From JAEXNA01 sp037189585 (GTDB taxonomy: Bacteria > Vulcanimicrobiota > Xenobia > Xenobiales > JADMJV01), in contig JBBCJA010000019.1 of assembly GCA_037189585.1 (NCBI GenBank), forward strand, positions 1 through 64,000: DNA of 64,000 nucleotides. Reading direction: 5' to 3'. The notes beneath the pieces are model-generated. The model ran no database searches. It was not told the DNA's origin and saw only the letters and a program-made list of their open reading frames with translations. Numbering within the stretch: the first letter of the stretch is position 1; the number at the start of each line of letters is the position of its first letter. Below are positions 1 through 6,245 of the stretch, in pieces. A program made the translations under genes and the position numbers.

Positions 1-216
1 GTGAATCGCCGAGGAACAACCGTGTTTCTTGTAGCCCTTCGATTCGTGCATGGCCAAAAGGCAGCGACCGACAACCAACTTATACGCAGTTAAAGTTCCG
101 ACAGCTTTACGGGCAAGTTCATGAACGTCCTCGTGTCCGAGCTTGAGAAGGATGGAGAGACGCCAGTGAGCAGGATTTAAAGCTGTAGGCGCTACTGAGC
201 TTACGTGACATTTCAT
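1..216 (-). CDS. N-terminal part of a possible HNH-endonuclease-type protein (cut by window edge)
   Basis: An open frame of 72 codons reads from ATG at 216 to the left edge with no stop. It begins MKCHVSSVAP and contains RCLLAMHESKGYKKHGCSS. The pattern of a helical stretch, then LL..H..KGY...GCSS, resembles the region just before the HNH domain of the large family with the GxxSxxxYC signature; that assignment is inference. The catalytic part would lie outside the window. No good Shine-Dalgarno is visible, so the start is tentative. Confidence 0.45.
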   Translation of the reverse strand, partial: MKCHVSSVAPTALNPAHWRLSILLKLGHEDVHELARKAVGTLTAYKLVVGRCLLAMHESKGYKKHGCSSAIH

Positions 217-402
217 GCACCTATCTTAAGGTAAAAATCCCAACAAGTCAAAGTTTAGGCAAAGGACTAAACGGCTTGGTTAAGCCATTATTTCTTTGTT
301 CAAGAGAGGATTGTCGCGACTCGAGTCAAGTCGGGTGAAAGGCTTGTCGAAATCCACTCAAACAGTTCTGATACCGCTACATAACCTGAAGCGGAGGCGT
401 TT

Positions 403-516
403 ATGCTCGGCTCACCGGAACACACGGTAGGTCTGCCGAGGCTCTCTGAGCCAATCACGGAGTCGAGCCTGTCTAAACCCTACGAGCGCCTGTACCTAGA
501 ATGGGATTATTCCTAG
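403..516 (+). CDS. possible 37-residue small protein
   Basis: ATG at 403 follows a strong ribosome-binding site (GCGGAGG, 4 bases before the ATG) and opens a 37-codon frame, MLGSPEHTVG to EWDYS, with no recognisable domain. The rest of 217-590 shows nothing convincing. The only support is the ribosome-binding site, so this is a weak call. Confidence 0.25.
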   Translation: MLGSPEHTVGLPRLSEPITESSLSKPYERLYLEWDYS

Positions 517-590
517 TCTGTGGCGAAATCGCCGCACTTTTGACGGCGACTCCTCGAGGGACGAACTCGACTTCCGGAGAAGACCGGAAA

Positions 591-845
591 GTGATCATCT
601 TCGGCTTCGGCGACCGCAAGTCCAAACTCTTAGGCACCATCGGCATGATGGACTGTCCTCGCTGCCACAACACCTCCGAGTGGCCGATCCATCAGCAGAA
701 GTCCTACTTTTCTCTCTTTTTCATACCTCTGATCCCTTACAGCACTCGCTACCTCTTGTCGTGCCCGGTCTGCCGCGAGACTCGTGAAATCAGTGCCGAC
801 GAGAAAGACCGTTTTCTCTCTCAGGTTCCTCACAATCACAGTTAA
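591..845 (+). CDS. zinc-ribbon protein (zinc_ribbon_15 type)
   Basis: This 84-residue protein starts VIIFGFGDRK from a GTG codon; an upstream in-frame ATG at 501 would add 30 residues that do not look like the family. It carries two CxxC pairs (CPRC and CPVC) separated by a hydrophobic stretch with FSLFFIPLIPYSTRYLLSC. That layout is typical of small bacterial zinc-ribbon proteins in which an N-terminal IIFGxGxRxxKLLG segment precedes a Cys4 ribbon. The molecular role of this family is not established. The gene ends at the first phased-repeat promoter (842-868). Confidence 0.75.
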   Translation: MIIFGFGDRKSKLLGTIGMMDCPRCHNTSEWPIHQQKSYFSLFFIPLIPYSTRYLLSCPVCRETREISADEKDRFLSQVPHNHS

Positions 846-915
846 CCTCTGTTAACCTTCTCTCAACATGAGTCCGTCGTCGTCGTCGGGTGGTCGTCGC
901 CTGGAAGTCTACACT
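842..915 (+). promoter_or_regulatory. promoter A with three phased direct repeats
   Basis: TTAACC (842), TTAACC (852) and TCAACA (863) are spaced 10 and 11 bp. A sigma70-like -10 TACACT lies at 910, exactly 58 bp after the second repeat starts, with CGGGTG at the -35 place. The repeats resemble PhoB/PhoP-family boxes (TTAACA-type hexamers at 11 bp). The element stands before the gene at 947. Confidence 0.6.
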
Positions 916-946
916 GACTTCAACACAAAGAGAGAAGGCGACGATT

Positions 947-1255
947 ATGCAACTCACTCTGAACCCGCTTGACCAGCGTTGGGCGCCTCGCGCGCCGTTG
1001 GCACCAGGAAAACTCCCGCTCCCCGATCCCGATCAGGCCGGCGCGGTGACATCACCTCTGGCTTTTTACTCCGTGGACATCGTGCTCCGCGGACCCGAGG
1101 AGGACGAAATCCACGGCGAGGATCGAGTCGATCTCAGCCGGCAGGCCCTCGACATCGTGACCACAGGCGGATACCCCCAGGTAGCCGGAATGCGCGCTCC
1201 CGCGCGTTTTCCGACGCTCAACCAGATGACCCGACTGCGCGCCGCCTCGTACTAG
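947..1255 (+). CDS. small protein of unknown function, 102 residues
   Basis: ATG at 947 has an AGAGAAGG ribosome-binding site and follows promoter A, which is what makes this frame credible; an overlapping longer reading in another frame has no such site. The protein begins MQLTLNPLDQRW, has a proline-rich N-terminal third and ends LNQMTRLRAASY. There is no signal peptide, membrane segment or recognised domain. The start (aliphatic residue at position 3, polar residues after) resembles those of its neighbours. Function unknown. Confidence 0.5.
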   Translation: MQLTLNPLDQRWAPRAPLAPGKLPLPDPDQAGAVTSPLAFYSVDIVLRGPEEDEIHGEDRVDLSRQALDIVTTGGYPQVAGMRAPARFPTLNQMTRLRAASY

Positions 1256-1260
1256 CAGGT

Positions 1261-1324
1261 TTAACATCTTTTCAACATCTCCCGAAGGCGACCGTCGGAT
1301 GACCGTCGCGACGACGCCTATAGT
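1261..1324 (+). promoter_or_regulatory. promoter C with two phased direct repeats
   Basis: TTAACA (1261) and TCAACA (1272) are 11 bp apart. The -10 TATAGT at 1319 is exactly 58 bp from the first of these, and CGGATG is at the -35 place. This is the same layout as promoters A and B, and it stands 38 bp before the LysM/annexin-like gene. Confidence 0.6.
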
Positions 1325-1362
1325 GAAAACACAACGAACGACACTCACGGAGGAAGACAGAT

Positions 1363-2709
1363 ATGTTCATCAACACAACCACCAGCGCCCTACCTTTCGT
1401 CACCCCACCCACAGCGCGGGAAGCTCGTAGCACCGAAGTCGCGGAGATCCTCAGTCAACATAAGGCCCGTCGCACCGAACTGGGCGCTTTGGACTTGGCC
1501 AATTACCGAAGCTATGCCGGAGGAATGGCCGCCGACATCGAGTCAACCTTCTCTCTCGGAGAAGAGATGGACAAGATGATGGAAAAGATGCAGCGCGAGA
1601 CGGCTGAGGCCAACAGAAGGCAAGCGATGCAGCGCAACAACGGAGGAGACATCCAGGGCAACCCTTATGCCGGAGTCTCCGAGAACAGCACCTCGGTCAC
1701 TGTTGATCCGTGGAAAAAGGGCGAGAACGACTGTCTGGAGAGAATCCTTCGCAATCAGGGCTACTCCCTTCAAGAGATCTACGCCAAGGATAAGGACGGC
1801 AAGACCATGATCGACCGCGTGGTCGAGGTCAACGGACTGAAGAGCCCTAAGCACATTCAACCCGGCCAGACCCTCCAAGTCCCCACCCGCCGACCCCAGT
1901 CTCCCGGTAACGAGGAGTTCGGACGCCAGGAGGCTCAGAGCGACGTCGGTCCCGCCAGACGCGAGACCCCGCCCATCCCAGCGGTTGGTGGTTCTCCCAC
2001 GCCCGTATCCCCGCCCGGCCCGCAGGAGCCGGAACCTGCCGACCCTGTCCAGCGGGCCCCTCAGAATTCCGAAGAGGTCACTCCTGCCAAACAAACTAAG
2101 CAGCTTGGGGCCGTCGGCTTCAAGCCGGAGGTAAGGGCCCAGCACGTCTATCAGGCGTTGACGAACAGAGATTTCGACAGTTTACCTAGCCTCTTGATGG
2201 ACCTTTCCAATCAGCAGATGGGAGAACTCAAGGGCGTCTACTTTGAGGTCTCCGGAAAGCGCTGGAAGCGGCTCGAAGACCATATTGAGGCCGCGTTGGC
2301 CGGCAATGATGAATCTAGCCGCCTTCGTCGCCATACCCTCCTTTCCATCGTGGCTGGAAACCGCCACGAAAACGGAGAGATGGCTGAAGACAAAAACGCC
2401 GTTCACACTGCCGCCGAAGGCATCAGAAGTGCCTTCAATCAACGAAATATCGAACATATCGTTACCTTTCTCACCTCATGTTCTGATGAGTTCATCGCCA
2501 AGACCAACGATGAGCTTTACAATATAACAGCTGGAGAATTGACCTTGTGGGTTGTGGTGGATAGGTTGCTTGTGAATCGTGAGAGCGAGCGTTCCGGATC
2601 GCCTAAGGGTGCCAAGCGTGCCGAGGGATATAAGGAGCTCGACCCTCTCGTGCTCAAATGTCTACTCGCTCGCCTTCCCAAAGATAAGGGTTATAAAGAG
2701 GCCGTCTAA
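1363..2709 (+). CDS. LysM protein with C-terminal annexin-like repeats, no signal peptide
   Basis: A 448-residue protein whose start has a CGGAGG ribosome-binding site. Seen in order: an N-terminal segment (MFINTTTSAL) with the motif YRSYAGGMAADI near residues 48-59, shared with two neighbours; an acidic helical stretch; a LysM-like module (about 113-176, ending HIQPGQTLQVP); a proline-rich linker (about 200-240); and a helical C-terminal half. The last part contains ALTNRDFDSLPSLLMDLSNQ followed by YFEVSGKRWKRLEDHIEAAL, and a second copy around IVTFLTSCSDEF. This spacing matches annexin repeats, known also in some bacteria. LysM implies peptidoglycan binding and annexin folds bind membranes. 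No Sec signal is present, so either it is exported by another route or it acts inside the cell. The annexin call is by eye. Confidence 0.6.
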   Translation: MFINTTTSALPFVTPPTAREARSTEVAEILSQHKARRTELGALDLANYRSYAGGMAADIESTFSLGEEMDKMMEKMQRETAEANRRQAMQRNNGGDIQGNPYAGVSENSTSVTVDPWKKGENDCLERILRNQGYSLQEIYAKDKDGKTMIDRVVEVNGLKSPKHIQPGQTLQVPTRRPQSPGNEEFGRQEAQSDVGPARRETPPIPAVGGSPTPVSPPGPQEPEPADPVQRAPQNSEEVTPAKQTKQLGAVGFKPEVRAQHVYQALTNRDFDSLPSLLMDLSNQQMGELKGVYFEVSGKRWKRLEDHIEAALAGNDESSRLRRHTLLSIVAGNRHENGEMAEDKNAVHTAAEGIRSAFNQRNIEHIVTFLTSCSDEFIAKTNDELYNITAGELTLWVVVDRLLVNRESERSGSPKGAKRAEGYKELDPLVLKCLLARLPKDKGYKEAV

Positions 2710-2718
2710 CACTCGTTG

Positions 2719-2792
2719 TTAACATCGGTTAACCTTCCGTCAATAACGGTTCTCCTCCGTCGTCGGGTGGGCGTCGCCTTGAGGTCTATGAT
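2719..2792 (+). promoter_or_regulatory. promoter B with three phased direct repeats
   Basis: TTAACA (2719), TTAACC (2729) and TCAATA (2740) have the same 10/11 bp spacing as promoter A. The -10 TATGAT at 2787 is again exactly 58 bp from the middle repeat, with CGGGTG at the -35 place and CGTCGCCTTGAGGTCTA closely matching promoter A. It drives the 2837-4396 gene group. Confidence 0.6.
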
Positions 2793-2836
2793 GACTTCAA
2801 GAACGAACGATATCACCCGCGACGGAGGAAACCGCT

Positions 2837-3052
2837 ATGAACATCACTATCACGACGCCAAGGAGACCTCCGCACCAGGTCTTCGCGGCCCAGCTCGAGC
2901 GGCGACAAACAGTGATCGGCAGGGAGCCGGAACGTGGTCGCTCTTCCAGGCCCCCCCTCGACTCGAAGACGACCTCGGCCTTTCGTGGCTACCTCGGCCA
3001 ACTGGTGGCCGACATCACCGACCTCGACAGCTCACGCACCATCGCGATCTAA
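2837..3052 (+). CDS. small protein with the YRxYxGxMAxDI-type motif
   Basis: ATG at 2837 has a CGGAGG ribosome-binding site. The 71-residue product starts MNITITTPRR, is rich in Arg and Pro, and near its C-terminus carries FRGYLGQLVADI, a clear relative of the motif in its neighbours (YRSYAGGMAADI and YRGYAGEMASDI). It looks like a stand-alone version of their N-terminal segment. No other domain or signal peptide is seen. It is first in a group of three genes spaced 22 and 44 bp, probably one transcript. Function unknown. Confidence 0.6.
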   Translation: MNITITTPRRPPHQVFAAQLERRQTVIGREPERGRSSRPPLDSKTTSAFRGYLGQLVADITDLDSSRTIAI

Positions 3053-3074
3053 CACCAAAACGGAGGACACCACC

Positions 3075-3440
3075 ATGCTAAACTTGACCTTACTCAACAG
3101 CCTGCGCGACCTGGCCAAAGCCTGGCACGGAGCCGAAGAGATCGAAGAGAGAATCATCGACTCCTTAGAAGAGCTGCAGGAGCGGATTGACGACCGCTAC
3201 GCCCACTACGAGGATCAGACCCCCCCCACCGGCGCCGAGGCGCTGCGGGATCTGATGCTGGAAGCCCTCAGACTGATCCACGACGGACTCGAGGAGTTCC
3301 TCATCTTCGCCGAGGACTTCACCGACAAACGCCTCTCCTTGGGCGTGGCCATGGTCGAAGAGGGTCACGACCTGATGGAATCCGTGCTCGACGCCATCGG
3401 ACAGGACCTCAACTGGACCAGCGGAGCCTCTCTGTCCTAG
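3075..3440 (+). CDS. acidic helical protein of unknown function
   Basis: ATG at 3075 has CGGAGG 8 bases upstream, so it is preferred over a longer in-frame start at 2934 that would overlap the previous gene. The 121-residue protein (MLNLTLLNSL) is almost entirely alpha-helical by composition and strongly acidic, with Leu/Ile-Glu heptad-like runs (EEIEERIIDSLEELQERI), suggesting a coiled coil or helical bundle. It could be a partner or chaperone-like protein for the neighbouring proteins, since small acidic helical proteins often play that role beside secreted substrates; that is inference only. Confidence 0.6.
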   Translation: MLNLTLLNSLRDLAKAWHGAEEIEERIIDSLEELQERIDDRYAHYEDQTPPTGAEALRDLMLEALRLIHDGLEEFLIFAEDFTDKRLSLGVAMVEEGHDLMESVLDAIGQDLNWTSGASLS

Positions 3441-3484
3441 ACCTGTTCTCGAAAGTCTAACCTCTCCATGGAAGGAACTTTGCC

Positions 3485-4396
3485 ATGATCATTCTCAAGT
3501 TCAATCAAACCGCCGGCTCAACCCCGGTCTTGCGAACCTCCATCTCCAGCGCCGAAACAGTCGAGGCGCGACTTCAAGTCGACAAGGCCCGCCGCCAGAC
3601 CTTGACCCCAAGAGAACTCGCCGCCTATCGCGGCTACGCCGGAGAAATGGCAAGCGACATCCAGCAGGTTGGCCAAAACGAACTGTCGGCACAGAGCCAG
3701 GACAACTTCGATCTGTCCGAGCCCTCCGATCCGAACTCCACCCCTCGCTACGAGCCACAAGACCGCTATCTTCCCCTGGCCGAAGCGATGTGTAGCGCCG
3801 CCTTCGCGTTGGTGAGGAGAAGTCCTGAGGCTCAGGAAGCGGTGAAGAAGATGGTCGCCAGGATCCTTCAATTGGAAGAGCACTACACCTCACAAGGGAC
3901 CGAGCTTAAGATCGCTGGGACCTCGATCATGAAAATATTCATGCTCGAGTTTGCCATGAACTCGCGAGTGACCGACGAAATGCTGATCAAGATGGCTTCG
4001 GTGGAGCTCAAGGACCTCGCGCGCACCCCGGAGCGGCGCAAGAACATCGAGGAGCGCGTGCCGGGATGCCGAGAGCTGATCACCCACAAGATGACGGTGG
4101 CGCTACTTTCGGCGGTGACCGGAATCCCTCCCGAAATCCTCTCCAGCCACTGTCCCGACTTAGGACTTTCGGGGACTCCAGGTGCCGGCCTGTGGGAACC
4201 CGGCACCGGCTACACCGAGCAGATCGCGGGTGGTAAGGAGGATTTCCAACTGGCCAACATCCTGCACGACACCACGGATTTTCTCAAACACGGGGGAATT
4301 GACGGACTCAATCGCGCCGTTTGGGGCAGAGAGGACTCCCTCGTCTCGGCCGGCATCTCGGTCGGTGAAGCCTACTGGGGCGGAAGGTATGATTAG
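3485..4396 (+). CDS. protein of unknown function sharing the YRxYxGxMAxDI N-terminal motif
   Basis: This 303-residue protein has a ribosome-binding site (GGAAGGAAC) before ATG 3485. The N-terminal 60 residues parallel the LysM protein at 1363: a polar start (MIILKFNQTAGS), then VEARLQVDKARRQTLTPREL and YRGYAGEMASDI. The rest is mostly helical, with DRYLPLAEAMCSAAFALVRR and a Gly-rich C-terminus (GTPGAGLWEPGTGY ... GEAYWGGRYD). No known domain, signal peptide or membrane segment was recognised. It closes the 2837-4396 group. A common targeting or partner-binding role for the shared segment is plausible. Confidence 0.6.
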   Translation: MIILKFNQTAGSTPVLRTSISSAETVEARLQVDKARRQTLTPRELAAYRGYAGEMASDIQQVGQNELSAQSQDNFDLSEPSDPNSTPRYEPQDRYLPLAEAMCSAAFALVRRSPEAQEAVKKMVARILQLEEHYTSQGTELKIAGTSIMKIFMLEFAMNSRVTDEMLIKMASVELKDLARTPERRKNIEERVPGCRELITHKMTVALLSAVTGIPPEILSSHCPDLGLSGTPGAGLWEPGTGYTEQIAGGKEDFQLANILHDTTDFLKHGGIDGLNRAVWGREDSLVSAGISVGEAYWGGRYD

Positions 4397-4467
4397 GTCC
4401 TTTCATCGCACCGGTTCCCGAAGGACGGCCCATCGCGCGAGCTCGCGAGGCCGCCCATCGAGAACTC

Positions 4468-5187
4468 TTAAAGTACCTGAGCGGTGGGGCGGACCAACAG
4501 TTCGTTGACGTCGACATCCGCCGGCTGCTCGATAGCGAAGGCCACCGCGCGGGCCATGGCCTCGGGCTCGATAGCCAGTTCGACCAGACCCTTCATGCTT
4601 TCCAAAGTCTCCTCGTGCTTGATCGAGTCGGCGAGCTCGCTTCGCACCGCGCCTGGGCTGAGAATCGTGGTGCGAATGTTCGGTCCTGATTCCTGGCGGA
4701 ACCCCTCGGAGATAACGCGAACCGCGTGCTTGGTGGCGCAATACACCGTGGCCGAGGGAAACACGATATGTCCCGCCACGGAACTAACGTTGATCAAATG
4801 CCCACTCCGCTGCTGTCGAAACTGAGGATAGACGGCCGAGATACCGTAGAGCACACCTTTGACATTGACGTCGATGGTCTGCTCCCACTCCTCGACACGG
4901 TCGGCCTCCAAGGGAGAAAGCGGCATCACACCGGCGTTGTTGATCAGTACGTCCAAGCGCCCGAACTCACTCACGGCTTTGGCCACGAACTCCTGGAAGC
5001 TGGCTCGCTGGGTGACGTCGAGCTTGGAAACGATCACCGAGCCGCCCAGTTCGGAAGCCAGCTTCTCCAGCCGATCGGTACGGCGCGCTCCTAGAATCAA
5101 CTTCGCTCCACGACCGGCCAAGTGGCGAGCGATAGCTTCTCCGATACCTGAACTGGCTCCGGTGATCGCGACAACCTTGTCTTTCAT
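4468..5187 (-). CDS. short-chain dehydrogenase/reductase
   Basis: Classical SDR of 239 residues, a normal length for the family. The start at 5187 has GGAGT upstream and puts the Rossmann TGASSGIG at residues 9-16; a longer in-frame start would add a non-homologous extension. NNAG is at 83-86, catalytic Ser about 136, and the YxxxK pair at Tyr149/Lys153. It reduces or oxidises an unknown carbonyl/alcohol with NAD(P)H in the cytosol. It is transcribed away from the AraC regulator at 5305, which suggests that regulator controls it. An inverted repeat lies in the shared spacer. Confidence 0.9.
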   Translation of the reverse strand: MKDKVVAITGASSGIGEAIARHLAGRGAKLILGARRTDRLEKLASELGGSVIVSKLDVTQRASFQEFVAKAVSEFGRLDVLINNAGVMPLSPLEADRVEEWEQTIDVNVKGVLYGISAVYPQFRQQRSGHLINVSSVAGHIVFPSATVYCATKHAVRVISEGFRQESGPNIRTTILSPGAVRSELADSIKHEETLESMKGLVELAIEPEAMARAVAFAIEQPADVDVNELLVRPTAQVL

Positions 5188-5190
5188 AAC

Positions 5191-5225
5191 ATACTCCTTC
5201 AGGGGGGATTCCCTTGAAGGAGTAT
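5191..5225. promoter_or_regulatory. inverted repeat between the SDR and AraC genes
   Basis: ATACTCCTTCA (5191-5201) is repeated inverted as TGAAGGAGTAT (5215-5225). The repeat starts directly upstream of the SDR start codon and contains its ribosome-binding site. It could be the operator of the divergent AraC regulator or a hairpin in the SDR mRNA leader. Confidence 0.5.
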
Positions 5226-5304
5226 GAGCGTGAAGCCGTGAGCAGCGGTACTCATATCCTGCGAGAGACTTGCCTAATCCTGCAATGACCATCACAATGT
5301 CCCA

Positions 5305-6171
5305 ATGTCCACGTTGGAAATAGCCCTCCGTCACTGCCCCGAGGACGGTGTCTTCGAGACCGCTGTACGGGGCCTGGCTCTGGCACGCTCTTCGCGCTCC
5401 CACAATACCGTTTGCGCGGTGACCAGACCAGGCCTGGGAATTGTTCTGCAGGGAAGCAAGGACGTGTTCCTGGGCGAAAAACGCTGGGGTTACGGCCCCT
5501 CGGACTACCTGCTCGTCTCCGCCGACCTCCCCCTCAACTCCCACGCCGTGACGGCCTCAAAAGCCTACCCCTACGTCGGTCTGGCGGTGCTGTTGGAGCC
5601 GATGGAGATCGTGGAGGTCGCCAACCAGGCCGGCATGACCTTAACCAGCACTCCCGAGGAACCACCCGCTCTGACCGTGCAAACCCTTTCCCCGGATCTG
5701 GCCGAGGTGCTCGGTCGTTTGGCTCGCTTGCTGGATCGACCTCATGACGCCGTCGTGCTCGCGCCGCTGATCCATCGGGAACTGATCTATCTTCTGTTGC
5801 ATAGTCCGGTCGCTCCCGCTCTCCACCGCCTGGGAGTGGGAGAGAACCGCGGTGTGGCCCTGCGGGCCATCCGCTGGCTGCGGGAAAACTTCGCTCGGCC
5901 CTTGAGAGTGGAGGACCTGGCCGGTGAACTGAGTGTTTCCGCCTCCACCCTGCATCACCAGTTCAAGGCGGTAACCTCCACCTCACCGGTTCAGTACCAA
6001 AAGTTGCTGCGCTTGCAAGAGGCTCGCCGCCTGATCCTGGGAGGACAGTTCGGCGCGGCCGACGCGGCCTTTGAAGTCGGCTACACCAGCCCAGCGCAGT
6101 TCAGTCGCGAGTACAAACGCCTATTCGGCGCGCCACCCAGCCTGGATAAGGAACGGCTTCGGGCACACTGA
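5305..6171 (+). CDS. AraC-family regulator with YqhC-type N-terminal domain
   Basis: 288 residues. The N-terminal half (VTRPGLGIVLQGSKDVFLGE ... YGPSDYLLVSADLP) matches the AraC_N cupin domain seen in regulators such as E. coli YqhC. The C-terminal 100 residues hold two helix-turn-helix units (VEDLAGELSVSASTLHHQFK and AADAAFEVGYTSPAQFSREY). Relatives of this type usually activate a neighbouring oxidoreductase gene in response to aldehydes or oxidants, which fits the divergent SDR at 4468. No ligand can be named from the sequence. Confidence 0.9.
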   Translation: MSTLEIALRHCPEDGVFETAVRGLALARSSRSHNTVCAVTRPGLGIVLQGSKDVFLGEKRWGYGPSDYLLVSADLPLNSHAVTASKAYPYVGLAVLLEPMEIVEVANQAGMTLTSTPEEPPALTVQTLSPDLAEVLGRLARLLDRPHDAVVLAPLIHRELIYLLLHSPVAPALHRLGVGENRGVALRAIRWLRENFARPLRVEDLAGELSVSASTLHHQFKAVTSTSPVQYQKLLRLQEARRLILGGQFGAADAAFEVGYTSPAQFSREYKRLFGAPPSLDKERLRAH

Positions 6172-6185
6172 AGATTCGTACGTGA

Positions 6186-6213
6186 CTCCTTTCGAGCGGA
6201 TGTTCGAAAGGAG
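6186..6213. terminator. perfect 10-bp inverted repeat before dnaE
   Basis: CTCCTTTCGA (6186-6195) pairs with TCGAAAGGAG (6204-6213) across an 8-base loop. There is no long T run. It could end the AraC transcript or form a leader hairpin for dnaE. Confidence 0.4.
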
Positions 6214-6245
6214 CCTCTTCTTCCGGCTCATAACATGGACACAGC

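Noticed and set aside
979..1302. A 107-codon Arg/Pro-rich frame overlapping the 947 gene
   Set aside because: No ribosome-binding site and an Arg/Ser/Pro composition typical of an off-frame reading; the 947 frame has both promoter A and a ribosome-binding site.
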